DNA from: Ferruginibacter yonginensis
Lineage (GTDB): Bacteria > Bacteroidota > Bacteroidia > Chitinophagales > Chitinophagaceae
Length of the DNA: 64,000 nucleotides
Direction of reading: 5' to 3'
NCBI RefSeq assembly: GCF_042651465.1
Contig: NZ_JBHSCZ010000001.1
Location: 434,001-498,000 of the forward strand
Numbering within the stretch: position 1 is the stretch's first letter; each line of letters begins with the position of its first letter. Below the pieces are notes generated by a model. It did not search any database, was not told the DNA's origin, and saw nothing but the letters and a program-made list of their open reading frames with translations. The translations under genes and the position numbers were made by a program. Shown here piece after piece: positions 8,583-17,229 of this stretch.

Positions 8583-10145
8583 ATGAGCGACCGTAACATT
8601 ATAACCGATGCAGGTTTAACAATCAACGAACTATATACAAAAGATAATACCAACATAACCGATCATTCATTACCAGGCGAATTTCCGTTTACAAGAGGTG
8701 TACAAAGTAGCATGTACCGTGGTAAACTGTGGACCATGCGTCAATACGCAGGTTTTTCAACAGCAGAAGAGAGTAATAAAAGATACCATTATTTACTTAA
8801 CCAAGGCGTAAGTGGTTTAAGTGTTGCGTTTGATTTACCAACACAAATTGGTTATGATAGCGACCACCCTTTGGCAGATGGTGAAGTAGGAAAAGTAGGT
8901 GTAGCTATTGACAGTATTGAAGATATGGAACGTTTGTTTGAAGGCATTAATTTAGAAAACGTTTCTACCTCAATGACGATTAATGCATCAGGTTTTATTT
9001 TATTAGCCTTATATGTGGCATTAGCCAAAAAACAAGGAGCCGATTTAAAGAAAATTTCTGGCACCATACAAAATGATATTTTAAAAGAATACGCAGCAAG
9101 AGGTACTTATATTTATCCGCCTAAAGCATCTATGCGTATCATTACTGATATTTTTGAATGGTGTAGCACAGATGTTCCAAAATGGAATACCATCTCTATT
9201 TCTGGCTATCATATTCGTGAAGCAGGTAGTACTGCCGTACAAGAAATAGCTTTTACCCTTAGCAACGGTAAGGCATATGTGAAAGCTGCTTTGGAAAAAG
9301 GTTTAGATATCAATGTTTTCGGTAAACGCCTCTCCTTCTTTTTTAATGCACACAACGATTTGTTTGAAGAAGTGGCTAAGTTTAGAGCAGCTCGTAGAAT
9401 GTGGGCCAAAATTATGAGAGACTTAGGCGCTACTGACGAAAAAGCAATGATGCTTCGTTTTCATACGCAAACTGGCGGCAGTACATTAACAGCACAACAA
9501 CCATTAAATAATATTTGTAGGGTTACAATACAAACACTTGCTGCAGTAATGGGCGGCACACAAAGTTTACATACCAACGGGTATGATGAAGCCCTTAGTT
9601 TGCCAACAGAAGAAGCAGCTAAAATTGCCCTACGTACCCAACAAATAGTAGCTTTTGAAAGTGGTGTACCCAATACCGTTGACCCATTAGCAGGAAGTTA
9701 TTTTGTAGAATCACTCACCAACGAGGTTGAAAAAGCAGCTTGGGAACTTATTGAAAAAATTGATGCAATGGGTGGTAGTGTGGCAGCTATTGAAGAAGGT
9801 TTTATGCAAGAGCAAATTGCAGCTAGTGCTTACCAATACCAAAAAGATATTGAAAATGGTACAAAAATAAGTGTGGGTGTAAACAAGTTTCAAAGTGAAG
9901 AAGTAAACAAAACACCTGTTTTTAAAATTGATGAAAGTATACAAAAATTACAAACAGATAAATTAGCAGCATTACGCAGCAGAAGAGATAATGAAAAGGT
10001 AAATGCATGTTTACAGCAGTTAGAAACTGCCGCAAAAGGTACTGAAAACCTATTGCCCATTGTGGTGACTGCTGTTGAAAATTATTGTACACTAGGCGAA
10101 ATAGCTGATACATTGCGTAACGTTTTTGGAGAATACAACGCATAA
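8583..10145 (+). CDS. Methylmalonyl-CoA mutase, catalytic (large) subunit without B12 domain
   Basis: This is the substrate-binding TIM-barrel subunit of an adenosylcobalamin-dependent acyl-CoA mutase, interconverting methylmalonyl-CoA and succinyl-CoA. Conserved blocks include WTMRQYAGFSTAEESNKR (50-67), GLSVAFDLPTQIGYDSD (78-94), GTIQNDILKEY (160-170) and SISGYHIREAG with H210. Y45 and R173 occupy the positions that select methylmalonyl-CoA (Tyr89 and Arg207 of the Propionibacterium enzyme) rather than the Phe/Gln of isobutyryl-CoA mutase. At 520 aa the protein ends before any cobalamin-binding DxHxxG domain, so a separate small subunit must exist outside the window. No meaB chaperone or epimerase gene is nearby. 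Confidence 0.88.
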   Translation: MSDRNIITDAGLTINELYTKDNTNITDHSLPGEFPFTRGVQSSMYRGKLWTMRQYAGFSTAEESNKRYHYLLNQGVSGLSVAFDLPTQIGYDSDHPLADGEVGKVGVAIDSIEDMERLFEGINLENVSTSMTINASGFILLALYVALAKKQGADLKKISGTIQNDILKEYAARGTYIYPPKASMRIITDIFEWCSTDVPKWNTISISGYHIREAGSTAVQEIAFTLSNGKAYVKAALEKGLDINVFGKRLSFFFNAHNDLFEEVAKFRAARRMWAKIMRDLGATDEKAMMLRFHTQTGGSTLTAQQPLNNICRVTIQTLAAVMGGTQSLHTNGYDEALSLPTEEAAKIALRTQQIVAFESGVPNTVDPLAGSYFVESLTNEVEKAAWELIEKIDAMGGSVAAIEEGFMQEQIAASAYQYQKDIENGTKISVGVNKFQSEEVNKTPVFKIDESIQKLQTDKLAALRSRRDNEKVNACLQQLETAAKGTENLLPIVVTAVENYCTLGEIADTLRNVFGEYNA

Positions 10146-10166
10146 AAATTAAAATTTACCAATCAA

Positions 10167-13100
10167 ATGAAGAAACTTTTTTTTAGTTGGATGTTGTGGG
10201 CTGCTGCTTTGCAAGCAAATGCACAGGTGGTTGATTTGAGTAAGCAATTTAAAAACATGAAACCCCGTGCCATAGGGCCTAGTGGCATGAGCGGACGTAT
10301 AACTACCATTGATGCTTTACACCAAAATACCAATACAATTTACGTTGGTGCAGCCAGTGGTGGTGTTTGGAAAACTGAAAACGCCGGTAACGATTGGGCA
10401 CCCGTTTTTGATGAGCAGCCTATACAAAATATTGGTTCATTAGCCGTTTGCCAAACAAACCCAAGTATTGTATGGGTAGGTACAGGCGAAGGTAACCCTC
10501 GTAACTCTGTCAATATTGGCGAAGGCATTTACAAAAGTATGGATGCTGGTAAAACATGGAAATGTATGGGTTTAGAAAAAACTCGTAACATCCATCGAGT
10601 TATCATCGACCCAACAAACCCAAATATTGTGTACGCAGGTGCCATCGGCAATCCCTTTGCGGCACATAGTGAAAGAGGTGTGTTTAAAACGACCGATGGT
10701 GGCGAAACATGGACTAAAGTTTTGTATACCAACGATAGTAGCGGTGTTGCAGATATGATCATGGATAGTAAAAATCCGAATAAAATATTTGCAGCGATGT
10801 GGCAACACAATCGTACCCCATGGAGTTTTAGCAGCGGCGGTAAAGGCAGCGGCTTGTATGTTACATACGATGCTTGTAAAACTTGGAAAAAATTAAACGG
10901 CGAAAATGGTTTACCAACAGGCAATTACGGTCGTATTGGTATTACACTTTGTCATGATATGCCTAACAGAGTATACGCCCTTATAGAAAGTACTAAAAGT
11001 GCTTTATATCGTAGCGACGATGGTGGCGTTAATTGGGTAAAAGTAAATGACGACCCTGCTTACACTGCCAACAGAAGTTTTTATTTTCAAGATGTAATTT
11101 GTGATCCTCAAAATGAAAACAGGCTTTGGCTAATTAATCAAATTGTGAGCATGAGTGAAGATGGTGGTAAAACTTTTAAAACAGTTATCCCATACAACGG
11201 TATTCACCCAGATCATCATGCTTTTTGGATAAACCCACTCGACCCTTCATTTATTATTGATGGTAATGATGGTGGTATTGGTATTACCAGAGATAAAGGA
11301 AAAAATTGGTTGTTCGATGAGAAATTACCCGTTGGTCAATTTTATCATATTAATGTAGATGATGCTACGCCATACAACGTAATGGGTGGTATGCAAGACA
11401 ATGGCAGCTGGCGTGGGCCTGCATACACTTGGACGAAAGGCGGTTTAAAAAACTACTATTGGGAAAGTCTTTGGGGTGGCGATGGTTTCGATGTTATGCC
11501 CGACCCAGAGGATAATAATTGGGTATATGCAATGAGCCAAGGTGGCAATGTTGGTCGCTACAATATTGTAACTGGCGAATCGTGGGATATTAAACCACCA
11601 AGTGTAGTTAATACGGTAAATAAAGATAGGTTACGTTTTAACTGGAATGCAGCCATTGCTCAAGATCCTTTCGATAAAAAAACGATTTACTTTGGTAGCC
11701 AATTTTTACATAAAAGCACCAATAAAGGCGCCAGTTGGGTAACACTCAGCGGCGATTTAACTACCAATGATAGTGCAAAAATTGACCAATCAAAAAATGG
11801 TGGAATTAGCATTGATATTACTGGTGCAGAAAATCATTGTACCATTATAGCTATTGAACCAAGTAAAATCAATCAAAATGTAATTTGGGTTACTACTGAT
11901 GATGGTAATGTACAATTAAGTAAAGATGGTGGAAAAACATTCACCAATTGTTCACCTAAAATAATAGGTTTACCTAAAGGTGCTTGGTTGCCTCAAGTAA
12001 GGGCAAGCCGCTACAATGCAGCAGAGGCTATGGTTGTAGCCAACGATTATCGTAGAGGTAACATGGCTACTATGGTATTTAGAACTACTGATTATGGTGC
12101 CACCTGGACCAACATCTTGCAAAATAAAAATGTAAAAGGCTACGCATTAACAGTATTACAAGACCCTGTTGAGCCTAACTTAATTTTTGTAGGCACAGAG
12201 CAAGGTCTATGGATCAGCTTCGATAATGCTAATACGTTTCAACAATTTAAAAATGGTTACCCAAGTGTAAGTACTTATGATTTAGTCATACAGGAAAGAG
12301 AAGCTGATTTATGTATTGCTACTTTTGGTAGGGCTATTTATATACTTGATGATATTAAACCATTAAGAAAATTAGCTGCACAAAAAGGGCAAATCAACAA
12401 ACCTTTTATGTTGTTTGGTAATACTGAAGCTTATCAACTAACGTTTAAAAATGCGCCAGGCTATGAGTGGAGTACTTGGGGTGTTTGGGATGCTACCAAT
12501 AAAAGAACAGGGGCAGCATTGAACTTTTATGCCATGCCGCAAGCAAAAACTGATACTGCTAATAAAGCTAAAAAAGAACCTAAGTTAGATACCCTTTTGG
12601 TAAAAATATATGATGCCAATAACCAACCAATTCGTTCATTAGAATTTGCGGTGGATTCTGGTTTCAATAAAAAATACTGGAGCATGAACGAAAAAGGTTT
12701 TAGAGCCATTGGTTCAGAAAAACCTAAACCAAATGCACCGGAACCAAGCGGTGATGATGTGTTACCAGGTACTTATAAAGTGGTGTACACTTTTAATAAA
12801 ATGGTTGATTCAAATTATGTTACTGTAAAGGCTGATCCTCGTAAGCCTGATAATACGGCTATTGTAAAAGCTCAAAGAGCTTTGGCAAATACGTTACGAA
12901 CGACAGGTGCTACTTTAACTACAGGTATTGATCAATTAAATGATGCCGATGCTATTGTAAAAAAAGTAGAAGCACAATTAAAAGATATTGAAACGCCTAT
13001 TGCTGATAGCATACGTAAACAAAGTAAAAAAATAAGTGAACAAATTAAAGATATCAAAGACTTTGTAAGCGGCAAAAAAATTGAACGCCAAGGTTACGGG

Positions 13101-13331
13101 CAGTTACCACAAGAAACTGTATTAACGGCCTATAACGAAGCCTTAGGTAACATCAATGAAAAAACAGTTGCACCGGGTGAGCAAGAAATTGCGTTGGTAA
13201 ATAAAGCAACAAACAAGATTAACGAAGCCGTTAAAAAGATAAATACCTTTTTCAACAGTAATTGGAAACAATACCAACAGTTGGTAGAAAACAATAAAGT
13301 AAACTTGTTTAAAGAGTTTAAGGAGTTGTAA
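10167..13331 (+). CDS. Large secreted BNR-repeat / sortilin-fold beta-propeller protein
   Basis: The 1054-aa product has a signal peptide (MKKLFFSWMLWAAALQANAQ). Multiple Asp-box/BNR-like motifs follow: S-DAGKTW, TTDGGETWTK, SDDGGVNWVK, SEDGGKTFK, SKDGGKTF and TTDYGATW. Together these indicate one or two beta-propellers of the VPS10/sortilin or sialidase-like type across residues 25 to about 740. The C-terminal 200 residues are helical and charged, with the segment ADSIRKQSKKISEQIKDIK around residue 950. Such proteins in Bacteroidota are annotated only as WD40/YVTN/BNR-like repeat or glycosyl hydrolase proteins. A sialidase active site could not be identified, so enzymatic activity is not claimed. 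The start is 21 nt after the mutase gene, which may be coincidental read-through. Confidence 0.75.
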   Translation: MKKLFFSWMLWAAALQANAQVVDLSKQFKNMKPRAIGPSGMSGRITTIDALHQNTNTIYVGAASGGVWKTENAGNDWAPVFDEQPIQNIGSLAVCQTNPSIVWVGTGEGNPRNSVNIGEGIYKSMDAGKTWKCMGLEKTRNIHRVIIDPTNPNIVYAGAIGNPFAAHSERGVFKTTDGGETWTKVLYTNDSSGVADMIMDSKNPNKIFAAMWQHNRTPWSFSSGGKGSGLYVTYDACKTWKKLNGENGLPTGNYGRIGITLCHDMPNRVYALIESTKSALYRSDDGGVNWVKVNDDPAYTANRSFYFQDVICDPQNENRLWLINQIVSMSEDGGKTFKTVIPYNGIHPDHHAFWINPLDPSFIIDGNDGGIGITRDKGKNWLFDEKLPVGQFYHINVDDATPYNVMGGMQDNGSWRGPAYTWTKGGLKNYYWESLWGGDGFDVMPDPEDNNWVYAMSQGGNVGRYNIVTGESWDIKPPSVVNTVNKDRLRFNWNAAIAQDPFDKKTIYFGSQFLHKSTNKGASWVTLSGDLTTNDSAKIDQSKNGGISIDITGAENHCTIIAIEPSKINQNVIWVTTDDGNVQLSKDGGKTFTNCSPKIIGLPKGAWLPQVRASRYNAAEAMVVANDYRRGNMATMVFRTTDYGATWTNILQNKNVKGYALTVLQDPVEPNLIFVGTEQGLWISFDNANTFQQFKNGYPSVSTYDLVIQEREADLCIATFGRAIYILDDIKPLRKLAAQKGQINKPFMLFGNTEAYQLTFKNAPGYEWSTWGVWDATNKRTGAALNFYAMPQAKTDTANKAKKEPKLDTLLVKIYDANNQPIRSLEFAVDSGFNKKYWSMNEKGFRAIGSEKPKPNAPEPSGDDVLPGTYKVVYTFNKMVDSNYVTVKADPRKPDNTAIVKAQRALANTLRTTGATLTTGIDQLNDADAIVKKVEAQLKDIETPIADSIRKQSKKISEQIKDIKDFVSGKKIERQGYGQLPQETVLTAYNEALGNINEKTVAPGEQEIALVNKATNKINEAVKKINTFFNSNWKQYQQLVENNKVNLFKEFKEL

Positions 13332-13347
13332 TTAATACGGCTCAACT

Positions 13348-13388
13348 AAAAAAAGGCTTACTCATCATCATTGAGTAAGCCTTTTTTT
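13348..13388. terminator. Bidirectional terminator overlapping the end of a small gene
   Basis: A perfect 17-bp stem (AAAGGCTTACTCA / TGAGTAAGCCTTT core with A and T flanks) and a 7-nt loop stop transcription both ways. The right arm also encodes the last codons and stop of the 61-aa minus-strand gene. Confidence 0.9.
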
Positions 13389-13543
13389 AATGCGTTTTTT
13401 ATAAATTGTTTTTGATAGTGGCGGTTACGCCTGTTCTTTTTAGCGTCGGCTCTTTTTGCATTTCGTTTGTCAACAACTATTTCGTTGAGCCTGTTTAAAT
13501 CATCTAAACTTTTAATGTCGTTGGTTGAATTTCGCTTTGCCAT
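13358..13543 (-). CDS. Small basic protein, 61 aa
   Basis: The product is short and very rich in Lys, Arg and Asn (for example KRNAKRADAKKNRRNRHYQK, residues 26-45), with an acidic C-terminal end (LLNDDE). It has no membrane segment or cysteine. Composition of this kind suggests RNA or ribosome binding, but that is inference; I do not recognise a family. Its stop codon lies inside the terminator hairpin shared with the upstream propeller gene, which argues that the frame has been kept with its terminator. The next gene upstream on this strand (radical SAM) ends 47 nt away, so the two may be one transcript. Confidence 0.55.
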   Translation of the reverse strand: MAKRNSTNDIKSLDDLNRLNEIVVDKRNAKRADAKKNRRNRHYQKQFIKNALKKGLLNDDE

Positions 13544-13590
13544 ATCCTCATTTTTTCAATCTAACAAAATCAAACTTAATACAGTAATTA

Positions 13591-14889
13591 CTAGTGTGCA
13601 AAATCTACATCGTAATTACCTTTAATACGCTCCATTGAAGGGTTAAAATAGCCAAACTTCACATTCGGAAATTCTTCATGTATCAGTTCAAGCATTTGTT
13701 TCATTCCCATACATTCACCGGTATCAGTAACATTAATTTTACCTAAATACCAATCGGGGTCAATATTAAAATTACGCCATTGAATCATATTCAAATCTGT
13801 ATCAATGATCAGTTGTCGTAGTGCTTCATATTCTTCAATGCTATCCGTCATACCGGGGAAAACAAAGTAATTAATACTCGTCCATGCACCGTAACTTTTA
13901 GCCACTTTTAAGCTCTCCACAATATCTGCAAAAGTATAATTATTAGGTCGATAATAAGCAGTGTAAATACTTTCTCGAGCTGAGTTTGTACTCACACGTA
14001 TGCTGGTTAAACCTGCTTCACACAAGGCTTTCACCGCATCAGGCTTACTACCATTGGTATTGATATTGATGCTGCCTTTGGGTGTATGTTTACGAATTTC
14101 AATAATTGATTCTCTTATGGTTTCCCACATTAACAAGGGCTCCCCTTCGCAACCTTGTCCGTAACTAATAATAGGATACGGAGCTGTTTCTAAATGCGGC
14201 ACTGTAAACTCAACAATTTCAGCAGCGGTGGGCTTAAACGTTAAACGATCTTGTGTGCTAATAATCGTTTCTTCTTCTGGCTGAAAACTAATGCAACCGA
14301 TGCAATTGGCATTGCAAGCTGGCGATACTGGTACAGGGCATTCCCATCTGCCCAACGCTAGGTTTCTTGCTGCCGGACAAGTATATGTCATGCAACAATT
14401 ATCCATTAAATGTTTCACCAATCGGTTGTGGGGGTATGCTTTTAAAAGATGTTGGGTACCATCTTCAATGGCATAATCGTTATAACCTTTATTCTCTTGT
14501 CTTATATCTTGTTCAATTCTAACAGCTGGTACATACAATTGCTCATTTTGCCAACCTGCTGCGGTATAGCAAAATAGTGGCAACGTTGGCGCATCAGGCA
14601 TGGTTTCATAAGCAGCAATGTACAAGCCCGTATGTGCAGGCGGTATAAAAGCTGCTACTGCCCAACCTTTTTCACAAATACGCATTTCACCTGTTTGTAC
14701 ATCAATACCAATACCACGTCGGCCCGGTAATTCATACAATTGACCACCTTCTGGCAACAAAATCCATTCATCGGTAGGTATTGGCAATGCATCCCAACCA
14801 CTACGGCCTACTACATAAAGGGTTTCATCTTCATAAATACCACCTTTACCATCAGAATACATTAAAAAAGGAGATGTTGTTAAACTCAT
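13591..14889 (-). CDS. Radical SAM protein of unknown function, cysteine-rich
   Basis: The central radical SAM cluster motif CxxxCxxC is at C192, C196 and C199 (ACNANCIGC). It is followed by a SAM-binding GEP segment in YGQGCEGEPLL (residues 243-253) and a barrel with NINTNGSKP and RVSTNSARE strands. Ahead of the barrel is a roughly 160-residue N-terminal domain (VVGRSGWDALPIPTDEW, then a GIDVQTGEM strand). Four extra cysteines, C165, C166, C171 and C184, lie just before the cluster and could bind an additional Fe-S cluster. The family is known in Bacteroidota but its substrate is not. Downstream neighbours on the opposite strand give no clue; upstream on this strand are a membrane protein and an agmatinase-like enzyme. 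Confidence 0.85.
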   Translation of the reverse strand: MSLTTSPFLMYSDGKGGIYEDETLYVVGRSGWDALPIPTDEWILLPEGGQLYELPGRRGIGIDVQTGEMRICEKGWAVAAFIPPAHTGLYIAAYETMPDAPTLPLFCYTAAGWQNEQLYVPAVRIEQDIRQENKGYNDYAIEDGTQHLLKAYPHNRLVKHLMDNCCMTYTCPAARNLALGRWECPVPVSPACNANCIGCISFQPEEETIISTQDRLTFKPTAAEIVEFTVPHLETAPYPIISYGQGCEGEPLLMWETIRESIIEIRKHTPKGSININTNGSKPDAVKALCEAGLTSIRVSTNSARESIYTAYYRPNNYTFADIVESLKVAKSYGAWTSINYFVFPGMTDSIEEYEALRQLIIDTDLNMIQWRNFNIDPDWYLGKINVTDTGECMGMKQMLELIHEEFPNVKFGYFNPSMERIKGNYDVDFAH

Positions 14890-14932
14890 GCTGCAAAATT
14901 AAGGTTATTGTTACTGTGGTGTGTAGTTAGCG

Positions 14933-15478
14933 TTAAGGTTTCATTTGTACAATACACCAATCATTAAAACTAGCTGTATTTATAGGTGCAGCAATAGCGG
15001 CATCAATATGAAATTGTAGAAACTGGTTATTTTTTAAATCGATGGTCAGTATATCATCTTTCAACAATACACTTTCCACCTCATTCCATGCATATTTTTT
15101 TGTTGGAAAAGATGGATAAATGATACCCTCTTTTGTAAATTGTATGGCTGTTTTTCTATTAGCAAAAAAGCCCATCAATGCAAAAATTGCTAACATACCA
15201 CCCATAAAAATATTACTCCAATAAACCCATAAAACAGCGCTTACAAGCAATGCAAAGGCAATAGCGATATTATGTAAATGCTTTTTATTGAGTAAGTAAT
15301 ACAACCAAGGCACGGCATTTAAGGCCAAGCCTGCTATGGCAAATGTTGATGTGGTGGTGGTAGCCGCTCTTAAAAATACATAGCCGAACCCTAAAAAATT
15401 TAAGGTGAGCATAATGAACAACACCAATTTATAACTTTTGGTTCGGTCGTTTGGTATTTCAATGCTATACTGCGTCAC
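14933..15478 (-). CDS. Hypothetical multi-pass membrane protein, 181 aa
   Basis: Four hydrophobic segments lie at about residues 18-38, 43-62, 70-88 and 90-107. The remaining C-terminal half is a soluble domain of beta character (EGIIYPSFPTKKYAWNEVES), which resembles a PH-like fold as seen in other small bacterial membrane proteins; this is inference. Its start overlaps the end of the upstream agmatinase-family gene by 14 nt, so the two are probably translated from one message. No family name is claimed. Confidence 0.65.
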   Translation of the reverse strand: MTQYSIEIPNDRTKSYKLVLFIMLTLNFLGFGYVFLRAATTTTSTFAIAGLALNAVPWLYYLLNKKHLHNIAIAFALLVSAVLWVYWSNIFMGGMLAIFALMGFFANRKTAIQFTKEGIIYPSFPTKKYAWNEVESVLLKDDILTIDLKNNQFLQFHIDAAIAAPINTASFNDWCIVQMKP

Positions 15479-16538
15479 TCACTTTTGTTTGACTGGCCGT
15501 TAATAAATTACATAATTTGTACAGCACTCTAGCGCCTACGTTTTCATCCCACTCATTTTGGCTTACACCAACTTCATTCAAATCGAAACCAATGATATTT
15601 TTACCTGCCGCATGCATTTTTTTGAAGAGATAAAAAATTTCTTGAACTTCAAAACCGCCATGTACTGGCGTACCTGTGTGTGGGCATAATTTCGGGTTCA
15701 GCCCATCAATATCAAAACTGATAAAAATATTATCAGGCAATACTGCTACAATTTCATCAACTATATTTTTCCAAAGTTCACCTTCGTACAAACGCTCTTT
15801 AATGTCTTTATCAAAAAAGGTTATTACCCTTTGGTTAGATGATTCCATGTAAGCCAACTCTTCATCGCAATAATCTCTTATGCCTACTTGTACCAATTTT
15901 TTAATTTGAGGTATTTCTTCCAAGGCATTGTACATAATGGATGCATGCGAATAATTAAAGCCTTCATAAGCTTTACGTAAATCCATATGTGCATCAATTT
16001 GTAAAATGGCAAAGTCGCTGTACTTTTCACCAATGGCTTTAAATAAGCCTAGTGGTGTGCTATGGTCGCCACCTAAAACAGCCACCAATTTATCAGCTGC
16101 TAAAATATCACGGGCTTGTTCATATACCCAGTTATTTAAAAACAAACTACCCTCATTAATATCTCTCAGGGTTTTGCACATAAACTTGTTAGCTGCTACT
16201 TCATCGCCTTGTGATATATAATTAATGTATAGCTCTGCTTCTTTGCGTAAAAAATCACTTTTGGTTAGCACCTTTCTATCAAGTGGTCGCATAAAAAAAC
16301 CCTGTTGCCATACATCTGTATACTCAGGGTCAAACAAATCAACCTGTAAACTGGCTTTAAATAAATGATCGGCCACCCTTGCAGTACCTGCATTGTAACT
16401 AACGGTTACTTCCCAAGGCACGGGAATAATTACCAAACGAGACTCTTCTTCTGAAAAAGGTAAACCAAAAATATTATTGTTGGGGTTCCCTACTGAGTTA
16501 GGGTCAAACTGCGACAAAGTTGACATGATGCTGTTCAA
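15465..16538 (-). CDS. Agmatinase / arginase-family ureohydrolase
   Basis: The manganese-binding motifs of the ureohydrolase superfamily are all present: GGDHS (156-160), DAHMD (182-186) and SFDIDG with D276 and D278, plus a histidine-rich YSHASIMYN segment. The family hydrolyses guanidino or formimino groups (agmatine, arginine, formiminoglutamate). The sequence resembles the agmatinase group of Bacteroidota, which would supply putrescine and urea, but the substrate cannot be fixed from motifs alone. The length of 357 aa exceeds the usual 300-310 aa because of extra N-terminal residues and an insertion around residues 90-130. It is the first gene of a probable two-gene transcript with the following membrane protein. 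Confidence 0.85.
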   Translation of the reverse strand: MNSIMSTLSQFDPNSVGNPNNNIFGLPFSEEESRLVIIPVPWEVTVSYNAGTARVADHLFKASLQVDLFDPEYTDVWQQGFFMRPLDRKVLTKSDFLRKEAELYINYISQGDEVAANKFMCKTLRDINEGSLFLNNWVYEQARDILAADKLVAVLGGDHSTPLGLFKAIGEKYSDFAILQIDAHMDLRKAYEGFNYSHASIMYNALEEIPQIKKLVQVGIRDYCDEELAYMESSNQRVITFFDKDIKERLYEGELWKNIVDEIVAVLPDNIFISFDIDGLNPKLCPHTGTPVHGGFEVQEIFYLFKKMHAAGKNIIGFDLNEVGVSQNEWDENVGARVLYKLCNLLTASQTKVSDAV

Positions 16539-16676
16539 ATTTTGGCAAAGATAGGGAGCGAAAGATGAATTTAAAAAATGCAGGCGTCATTTAACTTTTA
16601 CTGATGCTGCCAACTGTTAAAATGCTTAAAAATTTCTCTTATCGCATATTAAAAATATAAAATTGATTCAAACACA

Positions 16677-16709
16677 TTGTCAAGTACATGTGCAATTGAG
16701 TTAACTTTG
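16677..16709 (+). promoter_or_regulatory. Promoter of ccmE-ccmF
   Basis: A -33 TTG at 16677-16679 and a -7 TAACTTTG at 16702-16709 are separated by 22 nt, matching the Bacteroidota promoter pattern. The ATG of ccmE is 82 nt further on, leaving a leader of roughly 75 nt. The rest of the 253-nt gap to the divergent agmatinase gene shows nothing else. Confidence 0.6.
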
Positions 16710-16791
16710 CAACATCTTTTTTTAAGATGTTTGTTTGGTAGTATTACAAAATGTTACACCGTTTTATTGAACATCCACAAAATAGCTTTAC

Positions 16792-17208
16792 ATGAAAAAA
16801 ACACATATCATTTTATTAGTAGGTATAGCAGCATTAATTGTAGGATTATTATCATACTCAGCTGATTTTTCAACTTACGATAGTATCACCTCTGCCCAAA
16901 ACAAACCGGGTAAATTTGTGCATATTATTGCCAAGCTTGATAAGGCGCAACCTATTGAATACGATGCTATCAAAAACCCCAATTATTTAAGCTTTTATGC
17001 GGTTGATAGTTTGGGTGGTAAAACAAAAGTTATTTTTCATAACAGCAAACCTGCTGATTTAGAAAAAAGTGAACGTTTGGTAATGAAGGGTAAAATGCAG
17101 GCTGATCATTTTGAATGCAGTGATATTTTATTGAAATGCCCTAGTAAATATAAAGATGATGAAAAGCAACTTCAAAAAGAAGTAACCAACCAAACGAGTA
17201 AGAACTAA
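16792..17208 (+). CDS. ccmE: Cytochrome c maturation heme chaperone CcmE, CxxxY type
   Basis: CcmE is an inner-membrane-anchored periplasmic heme carrier of system I cytochrome c biogenesis. One membrane anchor is at residues 5-21, followed by an OB-fold beta-barrel (KPGKFVHIIAKLDK, LSFYAVDSLGGKTKVIFH, LEKSERLVMKGKM). The heme-binding site, usually HxxxY, reads CPSKY here, with C116 and Y120, so the covalent heme ligand would be cysteine, as known for some archaeal and Desulfovibrio proteins. The protein ends in a short charged tail. It lies 21 nt before ccmF and shares its promoter; ccmA, B, C, G and H are not in the window. Confidence 0.88.
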   Translation: MKKTHIILLVGIAALIVGLLSYSADFSTYDSITSAQNKPGKFVHIIAKLDKAQPIEYDAIKNPNYLSFYAVDSLGGKTKVIFHNSKPADLEKSERLVMKGKMQADHFECSDILLKCPSKYKDDEKQLQKEVTNQTSKN

Positions 17209-17229
17209 TTTTGAGATATTAAAAAGGCG

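Noticed and set aside
10529..10924. 131-aa minus-strand ORF inside the propeller gene
   Set aside because: It is the antisense of repetitive BNR coding sequence and has no start signal or homology of its own.
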